The notes below the pieces were generated by a model. That model was given only the letters and a program-made list of their open reading frames with translations, searched no databases and was not told where the DNA came from. From Apostichopus japonicus (lineage: Eukaryota; Echinodermata; Holothuroidea; Aspidochirotida; Stichopodidae): a DNA stretch of 64,000 bases. The stretch is taken from the NCBI RefSeq assembly GCF_037975245.1, contig NC_092583.1, positions 16,578,764 to 16,642,763 of the forward strand, in the 5' to 3' direction. Positions 35,073 to 47,066 of this stretch are shown here, piece by piece (position 1 is the stretch's first letter; every line of letters begins with the position of its first letter). Both the position numbers and the translations under genes were made by a program.

Positions 35073-36880
35073 TTGAAGGATCTTATTCAACTTATTGGGG
35101 TTTCATTTTTGCTTTTTTGCTTTCCTTTTTTCCCTCTGCCTGGAGCAGTACAGTTGATTGAGGCTTTTTCCTGTTTTAGAAAGTTTGAAGCAAACTTCAT
35201 GGTTTTTAATGGCCAATTCCCACTGGCAACTGTCAGTTTGTTGTCTCCAAGGTGTGAGAATAATGTGCAGAGTTACTATAGTACAAGAGAATACTTTTGA
35301 ATAACTGATTCCATTAAATAGTTTTTCTTCTTTGTTTTCCTTACAGTCACACTTGAATGTAACTTGCGTGGTCCAAAGCTATTAATGAGAGCTGTGTTGG
35401 CAGCTAATAGAACTGAGATGAGTGCTACGATCATGTCTGTTCTTGAGACATCATCCATTAGAAGGCAGAAAGTATTGTTTTCCCAAAGGATATTTTGCAA
35501 AGTGGGTAGCCTTAATCATTTCAAATGTGTGTGATTGACAGGTTGATGGTTTTGATTTGAAGTCGGAAGGCAATGGAAACATGAATCAGACCAGTATTTA
35601 AGGTGCAAGTTAGGGTAGGCCTTTGTAGAAATACTGCACTAAACATGCTTTTAGGCTTTACCCTAAGCACTAATGCATGTTTATGTTGGGAGTGACAGGG
35701 ATTAATTTATCCGGTATCGCTTAGCAACAAAAATGGGCGAACTGCTATACCAGTGCATTGTAGTTTTTGCACACAGTACTAAACCATTCTATTCTATGTG
35801 AGACAAAGTGAGCCTTCAGAACTGCCAAACAAAGATTTCAACACTAAATTATTCCATGAGAGATATTATGTTAATATTAAAACAAAATGTTATACTGATT
35901 GAAAAGACAGAAATGTAAAGCAAATTTAGTTTGTCAAGGAATTTTTAGTGATATCTTACAGGGATATTCTGGTGGCTGGTATTGATTACTTGACATTTTT
36001 TTGGACATTTTCGGCATCATTAGGTCATAAAATGCAGCTCTTTGTTCTGTAAAGATATGAATTTTCAGAAGTATCTCAAAATTCCAAATGAGAAGCATTA
36101 CTCCCATGAAAAAATAAAATCCCATGAGCAAATGCACTCTTGCTTGACAAAGCTTGTAAATCAAGTTGTCAGCATCGTGTATAGTTCATGTCATTAAGAC
36201 GTTCGTATTGGCTATCACTTAGGAAATTTCTAACATATTTTGGAGTTGCTTACCTCATGCATTTTATTAGTAACTTCAAGTTTTGTAGATTATGCAATCC
36301 CAAATTGAATTTGAACTAGAAAAACATCTAAATATTCAATTCAAGATGGTACCATGAGAAAGAAGTAGTTTGGAATTGTAGAAGATTTTCACTCTGTCTT
36401 CAATTCTCTTTAATAAAACAGTTGAATTTTCTGACAAGGAAACACATTAGTTCATTACTAGGCTTTTCAATATTCCCATCTTGTGAGTTAAATAAAGAAA
36501 ATATGGTTATACTTGAATTGAAAATCTAACTAGTTTATAGCTAATGGATTTCATTTATTGGTATTTTGTTCTGAAATGATATTAAAGGATTATTGAAATC
36601 ATTGCAAAAAAGAATATACTTTAAATAAGTAAAATACAAAAAAATATGTGTTAAGCAAGTATAAGATGATATTAGTATAAATTTGTTAACTTCATGCATG
36701 TTGTATACTAAACATCATCACTATTACCACCAAATATGTAAAAAATTTCAATAATGGTTAGTGATGCTCTAACTTCCATTTACTGCCACCTGCATTTGTT
36801 ATGTCCTAATTTAGATATTTATATTGGTCATGAGTTTGATTTGTTTCTCAAAATTACGTTGTCCAAGGACCTTTCCATAA
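35073..36880. other. AT-rich stretch, no firm gene
   Basis: One acceptor-like TTCCTTACAG at 35336-35345 opens a phase-1 frame of about 45 codons (TLECNLRGPKLLMRAVLAAN), but the donor side (AAA|GTGGGT) is weak. Otherwise nothing is supported. Confidence 0.35.
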
Positions 36881-37103
36881 TCCAGTAGACTATGAAAGAT
36901 ATATAAAGAGCAAAATAGAAATTTTGAATTTATTAAATTTGAAATGAAGCTTGATGTTGATGCAAATTGTCCTACACTACTATTAGATCTTAATATAGAA
37001 CAGCATCACAAAATTATTGCTTGTTTCAACACCATGCCTGTTGTAAGGTAACCAGCTCACCTCAGACATTTTTTTTCTTTTGCCATATGATATAACAGTC
37101 AGC

Positions 37104-37227
37104 ATGATGGAGATCTGTTCACTGATTCCGGACAAGACATTTGGAGAATCCCACCATTGCACATCGAAGAACTCCCACTACTGTTTGATGGCATTCACTT
37201 TGTCTAGACGACCGGTTATGCCCTGTC
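37104..37227 (+). other. Candidate exon with ATG and strong donor
   Basis: A long T-rich tract and ATAACAG acceptor precede an ATG at 37104 (MMEICSLIPDKTFGESHH). The frame stays open for 41 codons to a strong donor TGTC|GTAAGT at 37227/37228, phase 1. It could be the first coding exon of a gene whose later exons are the phase-1 exons at 47046 and 55004. It has no recognisable domain. Confidence 0.3.
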
Positions 37228-37360
37228 GTAAGTATCATTTGTCTTGACATTCACAAGTGGCAATGTGTTAATTTAGCGATTATTATTTTGCCAAGCAATT
37301 AACTGTCACTGAGCAAAACCTAATGTAAATCTTTTAGGTAGTAAAATTTAACTTATAAAT

Positions 37361-37400
37361 GTTAACATTCATCCACAGCAGTTAACATTCATCCACAGCA
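37361..37400. repeat. Perfect 20-bp tandem duplication
   Basis: GTTAACATTCATCCACAGCA occurs twice head to tail without mismatch. Confidence 0.95.
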
Positions 37401-39153
37401 TACATGTAAGAAGTTTTTTTTTTTTTTTAAATGGAATCACTTGCTAGCATGGAAGCAAAATTCATTCCCCCTTAAAAAACTGAAGATGTATTCAAATTAA
37501 CCAAATTTTCCCACTTAAATTTTAATAAAAGGAAAGGAAGTTTCACAGTCATGTAATATAACTTGCTGTTTCTGAACACAAAATCAGTATAAGGTGATAT
37601 TGGTAACAATAGTTTAGCAAGGATTTCTGTTTAATTTTTTAATCTGTTTGCTTTTCTTGTAATTAAGCTGGCTCATGTTCATGCCAAGTAGCTTTATGGT
37701 TTTAGTCAAAAAATTTACCAGACTTACCAGTAGTAATAATTTGGCATTTTTGGCATATTTTGCACTTATCAGGTAAGTAATAATTTGGCGATATTTCAAA
37801 ATAAAAATGCTGGGACATTTCTGTGAAAGTTATTGAGGGAGTAATTGATGAATTTGATTTCATTTTCAACTTCAAAGTTGGCGAGACAATTCTGCTATCA
37901 GTATTTTTCACTTGTAAATTAACAAATGTTAAAGTTCCAACAGTTTGAACATTTACTCCTTTATTTGAATGAAACTATAACTAACTTAGCCCCAATTCTT
38001 ATATGCAAATTAGATTGGGTCTATATAGCTGTTGTGAAAGTTTCGTAGGTCCATGGTAATGGTTGATACTTGGTTTTAGAGTAGAAAACTTCACTATCAA
38101 TTTAACACAAGAAACAATCAGTATAGTTGAGTTAACAGTCACCCATGTTTTACAGACAGAGGTAAAAACATGGTGACCTAAAACAAGAAATGCACTGTAA
38201 TGTAGGATGCAGTACTGTTTGAGGCTGATCACCTCCCTTCCAGTCATATAGCCCATGAATCCCCCCCCAGGTGAATAACAATAAAATGTTTCTAATTTAT
38301 TTATGAAATATTTGTAATCATACATTAAACTCTATGTCACTACCCTTCATCACCCATCCCCTCCACCTCCCCCCTCCTCCACTCATCACTTGCCTATTCT
38401 CTTACCAGATAATACTTAACTTTGCAGTAAAGTATATCTTTTCCACTAATAGCTACTTCCTACACTACCTTTTGCCTACTTCCCCACCCCCACTCCCAAC
38501 CCTCCACTCCCCCCCCCCATTGGTATTTGATTTGTCTTTTATCATCTTCCTTCTTCATTCAGCATTATAATTAACCTCAGAAACCATTAAATTGAATTTA
38601 GACATTTACAGGTTTAGACAGTCTTCGTATTAAACCCATCCTTATAATTTTCTTACCTCCAAATACTGGTTAAAACTTAAAGGTCATCAAGCAATATTTA
38701 TGATTGAAAACTTTTGTAGGTCAGATCCAGTGTGAAACGATATCTGTCATTGTATGTACCTTTTTGGGATGCACTGAACCTGACCTTTAAGTCAAGAGCC
38801 CTGATATTTGACACAGCTGTTGAATATTCATAAGAGAGAAAGTCCCTGCGCCAATTGAATGCTTACTCATCCAGACCTGCCCTCCCATGGCTTCAAGTCA
38901 TTGGCCAGAGTAAAGCATTAGGTTGCTTCATGGTTTGAATTCCACGCATTCCATACATACTACACTGGGCATCATATGTGCATCTTATTGTAGTTGGTAC
39001 TGGTACGCTTGGTACTGTAGTAGCCTTGTTAAGATCTTAGCTTCCGTCCACTGTTTTGTGTATTACTGACGGTTAGAAATATCCTCATCCGAATTGCTTT
39101 TGGCATCGTACCTCACCAAAAGGGGTTTCCATTTCTTCAAAAAACCAATCACC

Positions 39154-42100
39154 ATGAGTCGATTTCAAAAAGGCCCAGCCAAGCCAGCCCCTGGTCCAGC
39201 CAAGACAGCACCAGGAAAAGCAGCTCCACCAAAGAAAGAAGAGGGGGGAGGTAAGAAAAATGTGTTACATTTCTCCTAAATCTCATCTGTTGTGGCTTCC
39301 ATAGGGCATAGAGCCTAACACCAAGACCTAGCTTAGACTTTGAGTCTTCAATAATAATCTAAAATTAGTTCTGTAGCTAAAAGAGATAGTTAAGCATCAA
39401 TTGTGACTGTATCTATTTAATTGTTGTAATAATGTAAGATCTTTCAGTAGGTGTGTAGAAATTAATTCCTCATTAAAACTAATGTAGAGCATGCTAATGT
39501 AGGCTACTGATGTGGTTGTCAGCCTATTGTGACAAAATGGCACCCTAATCAATAAAGAGATTGCAATATAGGCTCAGGTCTATGAACTGCTAGCTCGGTC
39601 TAAGATTAGACCTAAATTAGCAAAATTAGGACATTTTCCTTACTGTGCTGCATTTACTATGTGTACTGTTGTTATACAAATGACATCTACCACTCCTTGT
39701 TACCCTTCCCCATCCCCTTGTCCCCCTCCATCATGCCCTTCTCTTTCCCTGTTTCTTTCCCTTACCTCTGATACTTAGTATAAAGGAAAGTTAGTTTTCG
39801 AAAGTAGAAGTAGGGTGTAGAACAGAACTAATATCATCTAAAGTAGAGCTACTGTTCATCATCTAAGTACTGCTCCTCCTAAGAATGAACTTTTGACCTC
39901 TTTGCCTCTTGGAATACTTTGAAGTCACATGATCTGATGCGTCTTTCTTTACAGTTTGATGAGCAATCGTAAATCATTTTTGCAATTCTTCCAATTCTTT
40001 GAAACTTTTAGTTGAAGGCTATAAAGATAATTATAATACTGGTAAAAGAAACATTAGGATAATGGTAAAGGAAACATTTCCTGTTTTAATGACTTATTAA
40101 TTTTGAGTTAGTGCCATATGGACTTTGTTGGTGACAATCTACATAATTTCAAATAAGGAGTGATACATATCTCTCTTTTTTTTTATGTATTATGATTATT
40201 ATTTTTACATATTAAAGAATGGTTAAATTGCTTCTATTAAACATGTATTTTCTTGTTTGATTAATTCATGCTGCTGTACAATCTGTCTGTTTCGGTTCAT
40301 GATCTAAATGTCACATGTGAGACTGTTACTTCAGGAAACCCTTGCCTCAAAGTAACATTCTTAGATCCATTCAGCATCAATATTCATGCGAAGAGATGAA
40401 TATCAGACATGAGCATCTTGTAAGCTCCTTTAAAGCAACATTCAGGGTTCCATTCAACTAAACTGAGAATCACACTAAGAATTAAGGCTTGCACAACATT
40501 GAAAATATCAAACAATAACATAATAAGTTCCCTTAAAGTAGCAGTAAGGGTTTAATCAACTTAAGGAACTACACTAAGAAGGCTTTAAACAACATTGCAA
40601 TATCTAACAATAACATCTTGTAAGTTCCTTTAAAGCAGCATTCAGAGTTTAGAGACCCAAGGATCAGGAAGCCTTACAGTAGCTTATTTGAGATCCTATC
40701 TGTGTTAGATTTTATTCAACATAGGGAAGCACACTGAGAAGGCTTGCACAACATTGACAATATCAAACAGGAACATCTTGTAAGCTCCTTTAAAGCAACA
40801 TTCTGGGTTTTATTCAACTTTAAGGAATCACACTAAGAAGGCTTACACAACATTGACAATATCGAACAATAACATTTTGTAAGCTCCTTTAAAGCAGCAT
40901 TCAGGGTTCTACACTAAGAAGGCTTGCACAACATTTACAATACTATCAAACAAGACACAATCTATTTTACTGGATAGTTATCAACGTTCATGGGCGGCGA
41001 TCATGGGGGGGATGAGGGGGACATGTTCCCCCTCAATATTTTAGGTGGGGGATATAGTATCTAATATCCCCCCCAATATTTGGTGGCATAGTTTTTTTAA
41101 GCATATGTTTTGTATTTTTTTATGATATCGCTAGTAATTTCGATATAGGAAATGCTTAGATGCAACTTAAAAGGCATGGGAAGTGCCATTTCCAGCGATC
41201 TGGGGAGGCATTTTCGGCCAAAATTTTCTTTTGCGCTTCGCGCCAACTTATGGTGGCGCTACGCTTAGAAAGTCTGGGTACAAGCTTTGCCTCTCCCTTG
41301 GCAAATTCCTCGCCAGGCGCCTGTCTAACCGTGTCACAATTTGTTACTATATATGACCGAAAATAGTTTTTACTTTTTTTTCTCGAAATGAATAGCTAGA
41401 CGGACCGCATCCGTAATGAAATTTGGTTTGCATCTTGTGTATGAGTGTAAGTACGTACAATCATGTATATATATGATCCACATCGATATGGATTCACTGG
41501 GTTTCCATTTGGCCTGTTTCCTACAAGATTTCTAACCGCAGGTGCGTAGCCAAGAGAGAGAGGGGGGGGGGTGAAGACCGCCCTCCCCCTCGAGCATATT
41601 TTTTTGGGTATTTTCTATGATATCAAAGTTTTATAGTAGCCGTTATAAGAGGTTTTAATATTTTTACACCAATAATTTAACTGTGTCTGAATTTTCGAAA
41701 ATATCATACTTCCCTCTACTCGTGCAATTTCGACCGGTCTGCTAGGGGTTGAGGGGGGTTTTTCTATATTGGTTGTCCATAGATGAAATTTTGTGCAACA
41801 TTATGGGTATGTTTTGAAGTGAAAATTTCTTTCAGTTCTTTCTGCCTATGTGTATCATCATCTAAAAGCTATGAAATTATATAGAAATTTACTCAAAATA
41901 ATCTTCTTTAAACCATTCTCTGGAGGGATTTCATTATTCAAGTAAGGGTGCAAAAGATGTATTGATTTACATAAATTTATGCAAATTATGCACAAGTTTA
42001 CTGATCGAATACTTGGTTCAACCTTCAGATTCATCATTCTGCCAACATTCTTTACCAGTTTCTTTCTAACTCTGTGTATTGTCTTTAATTGATGAGTAAA

Positions 42101-44385
42101 TTTAGAACAAATGAGGTCGAGGTTGTATCTCCCCCTCAGAAGAAAGAACTTGATATTAATGAGTGGTCGTTATTATTAATGATAATTACTACCTGGTGTG
42201 TTCTGTCTTGTTATTAGCTTAGACAAAGTGCAGTATGGAAAGGTTTCCTAAATTTAGAAGGCTGTCAAAGTAGGTTAACTGTGACAATATTTAAACTGTG
42301 AGACATAAATGCAATTAGATAAGACAGAAAGAGAGATGTGAAAACCTCAAATGTGTTGGGTGCTTACTGTAGGTGAATGTCACTGTGACAGTGTGGGCGG
42401 GGGGGGGGGGGGATGCAGGAGGGGAATAGATCAGTTTATTTATAGTGGAGTGAGACAATGAAGACAATTAGATGTGATAGGAATAATCTTTTAAAAAGCT
42501 AAGATGTACATTTACTACAGTTAAGGAAATAGCATGGCTGAAGTTTGGGTTACATAAATCATTTGTGGGTTGGGGTGGGGGGGGGGGTGGTTTTGATACC
42601 ATAATAGAGAGATAACAGAGAAAGGCCTATGAAAGTGTGAATGTGAAGTTCACTGTAGGCAAAATTAGCCTTGATGTGTGTGTTGTTAGGGTGCAGCAAG
42701 GTAGTGATAAGGGAGAACAAAAGCTTCCTCCCTCAAACACCCCCATTGCCCAAGCACAATCCTCTCCCAAACCCTCCTCCCTCAACACCCCCATTCCCAA
42801 GCACCTTTCTCTCCCAAACACTCATCCCCAAACACCTCATTCCCCAGGCACCTCATCCCCAAACACCTCATTGCCTAGGCACCTTCCTATCCCAAACACT
42901 CACCCCAAACACCCCCATTCCCCAAACACCATCCTCTCTCAAATCCTCCCTCAAACACTCCCATTCCCCCAATCACCTTCCGCTCCCAAACACTCCTCCC
43001 TCAAACACCCTCCCCAAACACCCTCCATTTAACTACCTCTTCCTCCTCATCACTAAATGTCACTTAAAACACAATACAAAACATGCTAAAAGGTTTTTAC
43101 TCACATGCAGTACCTTGGAAGAGGAACCATTAACATATTTGAGGAGATTTCTTCCTTAGTAAATCGCCTCGCAAAAGGTTACAGTGGCATGATAATATGT
43201 TGAGGACTGTTTCCACATAGCAACTTAATATATTTCCTTTAGTTGTGAACTATTATGGAGTTTCTCTGCCAAAACTGGTAGAAAAGAAAAACATATATTA
43301 TTTCCATTTCTTTTAGGGATAAGAGAGTTAGGTTGGGGGTGGGGATGGGGGGGGGGAGGAGGTACAGTTGGGTGCAGTATATTTTGGTTATCTTTCTGAA
43401 GATAGGTAACAATTTTCAACAAAGCAATTAGCTGATCAGTTAGCATTTTAACAGCTTGCAACATATGAACTTTACATTTCTGCAGCAAAAGGACAATATG
43501 AAGATTTAGGAAGATTTCATCACTTTTCAAATAAACTGATGAAATTTTCACTAAATTAACCTAAATCTGTCAGAACAAAAAATGTTGAAATAATCATACA
43601 TATATATCATATCAATAAAATAATTTCGAATTATGTATTATTTACAAGGAAATATTTTAATTTTCTAAACATCACAGCGATCACTTTATTAATTTTCCGC
43701 TAATATACCATTTTCCCCTTTTCATTGCGATATTCAGTTATTGAAAATATTAGAATATTGTTCAGTAAAAAAGTATGTAAAAAAGAGGAAAAATTAACTA
43801 GACATTTATTTACTTAATGTTGCTTTTCAAGATCAAACCGTTCATCCAATTGTCCATTTTCTGCATTTTTTAGGCATGTAGATCGCCCTTGATCTTCCTT
43901 GTGAACATTTCTATGAATCTATTTGCATATTTTGTTGTCACTGCTACTCCAATATCAGTTGAGACAATGTCTCCTTATATATTTATATTTTGGTCATTTG
44001 CTCACAAACCTCTTCTTTTTTTCCTTCCATCTTTCTTACAGCCCCAATTTTTGATGTATGTTTACCAGATAAACAGGAAGTGGTAGAATTAAGCGGGGTG
44101 GACTTTAAAGTCAAAATTAAAGGCAAAAAACCACTCGAAGTCACATGGTTCTTTGACGGGGAACTTCTGGATATAGAGAACAATCCAAACTTGGAATATG
44201 AGGTTGACGAGGACACAGGGGAGTACAAGCTTATCATCACAGAAGCCAGCCTAGATTCAGATAGCGGTATTTACAAGTGCTGCGTTAAAAATAGTGAAGG
44301 CGAAGTCTTTAGCGAATGCGATCTACTTTTGGAAGAGATGCCAGAACACGTGAAGGCGGCACTTCAAGATTTCAACAAGACATAA
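39154..44385 (+). CDS. Telokin-like protein: Lys/Pro/Ala-rich leader plus one I-set immunoglobulin domain
   Basis: Two exons joined in phase 1: 39154-39250 (ATG in ACCATGAG context) and 44042-44385, giving 146 residues. Residues 1-32 are a basic Pro/Ala/Lys leader (GPAKPAPGPAKTAPGKAAPP). Residues about 33-130 form an I-set Ig domain: VTWFFDGELL with W68, EYKLIITEASLDSDSG, and YKCCVKN with C112. The B-strand Cys that would pair with C112 is Val (FKVKI), as in several muscle Ig domains. An acidic, helical tail follows. A lone Ig domain of this size with a charged tail resembles telokin, the independently expressed C-terminal part of smooth-muscle myosin light-chain kinase; the leader also recalls the N terminus of fast myosin-binding protein C. 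A contractile or cytoskeletal role is inferred. Additional phase-1 exons inside the 4.8-kb intron cannot be excluded. Confidence 0.75.
40418..40955. repeat. Diverged tandem array, five units of about 100 bp
   Basis: The motif TTGTAAGCTCCTTTAAAGCA followed by ACATTCAGGGTT, then CACACTAAGAAGGCTTGCAC and AATATCAAACAATAACA, recurs at about 40418, 40521, 40617, 40777 and 40874. Spacing is about 100 bp, except for one 60-bp insertion before the fourth unit. It is a minisatellite in the telokin-like gene's intron. Confidence 0.85.
40989..41323 (-). mobile_element. MITE copy related to the 31804 element, reverse orientation
   Basis: Its reverse complement starts CAGGCGCCTGGCGAGGAATT and carries TTTCTAAGCGTAGCGCC, AAAATTTTGGCCGA and GATCGCTGGAAATGGCA, colinear with the 31804 copy. 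The other end (CATGGGCGGCGATCATGG) differs and looks like another subfamily's G-rich terminus. TCTAACCG follows its right end directly. Confidence 0.75.
41539..41640 (-). mobile_element. Third copy of the same MITE family, one end only
   Basis: CAGGTGCGTAGCCAAGAGAG, then a G run, CCGCCC, and GAGCATATTTTTTTGGGTAT matches the end opposite to the GAGGAATTT end of the 31804 element. Similarity fades after about 100 bp and the other terminus is not seen. It is preceded by TCTAACCG, the same octamer that follows the 40989-41323 copy. Confidence 0.6.
42395..43360. repeat. Poly-G runs and C-rich minisatellite
   Basis: G runs at about 42398-42412, 42572-42586 and 43322-43358 flank a C-rich array (about 42720-43030) built from variants of CTCCCAAACACTCA, CCCCATTCCCCAAGCACC and CTCCCTCAAACACCC. 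Open plus-strand frames here are proline-rich translations of the repeat, not genes. The tracts could form G-quadruplex or i-motif structures. Confidence 0.8.
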
Positions 44386-44406
44386 AACACTCTTTTTCTT
44401 TTATTT

Positions 44407-44848
44407 AATAAAATTCACAGCTAGCTTAAAATACTTAACGACAAAAACAACAACGACAAACCAATCTTATTTTGTACTTAGGGGCGAAAAAAGGACTGGA
44501 GTTTATCTCGTAAGGGATTATTTGCAATGCTTTTCTTTTCTTTTTTTTCTGTTTTGATTTTTGGTAAAGATCAGTTAAGCTGAAGAAGGTGATGAACTAG
44601 AATAAAAACATACACAAATGGAAGCACAGATGGAAGTATGATGTCATATAATCCCATTAACATAAGAAGACAAAAAAAATAATACAAGCTTAAGTCTTGC
44701 AATCATAATTTCCTTAGACCTTTCCCTCTCTTAATTAACCGTTATGATTAATGTGTTTTTCCCTCTTGTCTTTTATACATTAAAGATCGTGATAAGACAG
44801 AGCTAACAGTTATATCTATTGTCCCAAATGTGATGCAGTTTAAATAAA
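44407..44848 (+). terminator. Polyadenylation signals of the telokin-like gene
   Basis: AATAAA occurs 22 bp after the stop (44407-44412) and again at 44843-44848, the latter followed by a GT-rich TTGTTTTTGTT. Either could be used, giving short and long 3' ends. Confidence 0.5.
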
Positions 44849-44849
44849 G

Positions 44850-47040
44850 GTTGTTTTTGTTCAAACTTTGAGAAGCATGTTCCTTCTCTGTAACATTCAA
44901 TAGTCTAGATAAACCCTGCTCAATGTGAAAGAAAAACCGGGATGGTTGGAACTTCAGAAAAATCAGTTGAAATGCTGTACTAGGAAGTTACATTTTATGT
45001 ACCTGATATGAGGCTATTTGTCTTGTGAATCTTTCAGACATTCTTTGACTCAAAATTTGCTAAATAAAAATGGATTACTGCTTAGATTAGATTGATTGTA
45101 TTTTATGTTATTCCCTTCCTTTATTTGGTGTCTATTTTGCCTTTTTCTCATGGCAAGATGATCAGTTTGTTTTCTTTGTTTAAGATTTTGCAGGTTAGCC
45201 TACAAATACAACACTAATTGCAATGAATGCTGCTGAAAAGCTTTGGCTTTTCGAATAACCGTTGCTTGAATCAACCCGACAGCTCAGAGGGGCAAAAACT
45301 GATGCTTCTGATATTTATCAAGCTATTGTGCTTTCAAACATTCGGTAGCAAATAGTCAACTTTTTAACTTGTCAACTTTTTTACAGCATACTCTTTCCTC
45401 TGCTGCAGGTATAATCCATGATCTGTATGGAAGCATGTTCAATAAGCATCATAAATTTATCATGCTTCATGTTCATTTTGCCATTACCAGAAGTGAAACT
45501 GCGATGGCTGTTAAAGAAAGGAACATATATACATTCCTTTTCTACATACCACAGCTGGGGTCAGATCAAACAAGAAAACTGAAATTTCTTTAATATTGAG
45601 ATTCAACACTTTATTGCAGGAATCAGAATATGTTATTAATGCTACTTAAGTTACTTAAGTAATGCTACTTGAAGTTACTTGTAGTTGTAGTTGGAAAAAC
45701 TATCCACTGACTTGTTCCTGAAAGTTGTTAGTATCATTTTAGGCTGAGTGTTTTTCCATAGCTGGTTAATACTTGACATATGATTACTCCTCTGAAAGCA
45801 ATTAAAATCCTGAGCTTTTTATAAATTATTTCAGTTTTTAACTTACACTAACATGTCCTGGTTATGTAAAAACATGCATAAAATGAGAATTTTTCAGAAT
45901 AATTCAATTTAGGTGCATAATTTGATGCTAACACCCTCTTATGTATGCTAAATATTTACACAGACTTACCAATTATGTGTGGCACAAATGGCATGGAATA
46001 CTCTCTTGCTGTGAAGGGAAAGGGTACTTTACTCTTGTCTGAGCTGCTTTTAAGAAGGTCTGACTATGTTGAAGTTGCATGGTAATGAACTACCGGCTAT
46101 ATCGAAGCAGTTTTAATATCGTGTAAGAGACAGTGTGAATTGAAAAGAAACATGTTTTACCTTTGGGTATTTGGATATGCAGGCATATTTCTGAGTATAT
46201 GTCAAAATTTTGATTCTTTGGGATTTTTATCCTAAGTACGAGGGATTGATTTTGGTTCAGAGTTACAGTGATGAAATCACTGGTGGTAAATATGCTCGGA
46301 GAAGAATAATTTGGTGAGAAAAAAAATATGAACAGCATCTCTTTTTAATAACATCATGAAGAGGTTCAACTCACCCCTCCCATCTGTTTTTGGCTTCTTA
46401 GAATACCTTGTGGTCTTTCACAAATAGAAAAGCAAAAAACCACAAACTTTCTTCCTCATGAATATTCATTTTTATCTTGCCTTGGCATGAGACCTTTTTA
46501 CTGTTTACTAAAACGTTGATGTTAATCACACTTAGTACATAAACTGTCTGCAACTAAGAATGTATACACAAATCACTTTGTTACCTATGCAATACCATCT
46601 TTTGAAAACTTCTTTTTCTCTTTCTTTATTATTGGTTCGGGAGGTGGAGGTGGTTAGGGGGGAATTGGTAAAGTCAGGAGAATTTAGCGCTTCAATATCA
46701 TATATCAAACATTTAGTAGATCTCTTCTTGTTTTCTTTGTGTGTAGTTTAATATTTAAACAAAAATGCTTCTTTGTGTTGGGGAATAAAGTGATGAAAAA
46801 TTAGTTTGAGATTTTTTTTTTTTTAAATAGTGTGGAATCAATACAAAAAAAAAAAAAAAAAAAAATTCAAGTACAAAAGTGTGGTTTTTTGTAACTGATT
46901 CTAAAGCACTCAAATGCATTAGAAGATTTGCATATAACATACTTTGTGGTGTAATGTACTGCCTTGAATGTGTACGGATTAATAAACTGAACAAAAAAAA
47001 AACATTTTTATGAGCCTTTTCTTTTGATTGGTTTCTGTCT
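44850..47040. other. Non-coding stretch
   Basis: AT-rich, with a T/A homopolymer region at 46810-46865 and no splice-supported open frame. Confidence 0.5.
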
Positions 47041-47045
47041 TGCAG

Positions 47046-47066
47046 CTTGGAGTGACTCGCTTCAAG
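47046..47066 (+). other. Candidate 21-nt microexon
   Basis: TCTTGCAG|CTTGGAGTGACTCGC...TTCAAG|GTGAGT is an almost ideal acceptor-exon-donor unit. It keeps phase (21 nt). In phase 1 it reads (x)WSDSLQ(G), which leads directly into the membrane exon at 55004. The gene is unidentified. Confidence 0.4.

Noticed and set aside
38675-38792. 12-bp inverted repeat ACTTAAAGGTCA...TGACCTTTAAGT
   Set aside because: The arms are short and the spacing too wide for a nuclear-receptor site; no target duplication supports a MITE.
42637-43159. Two proline-rich ORFs of 131 and 162 codons
   Set aside because: Both read the C-rich minisatellite in different frames; no splice sites or non-repeat domain.
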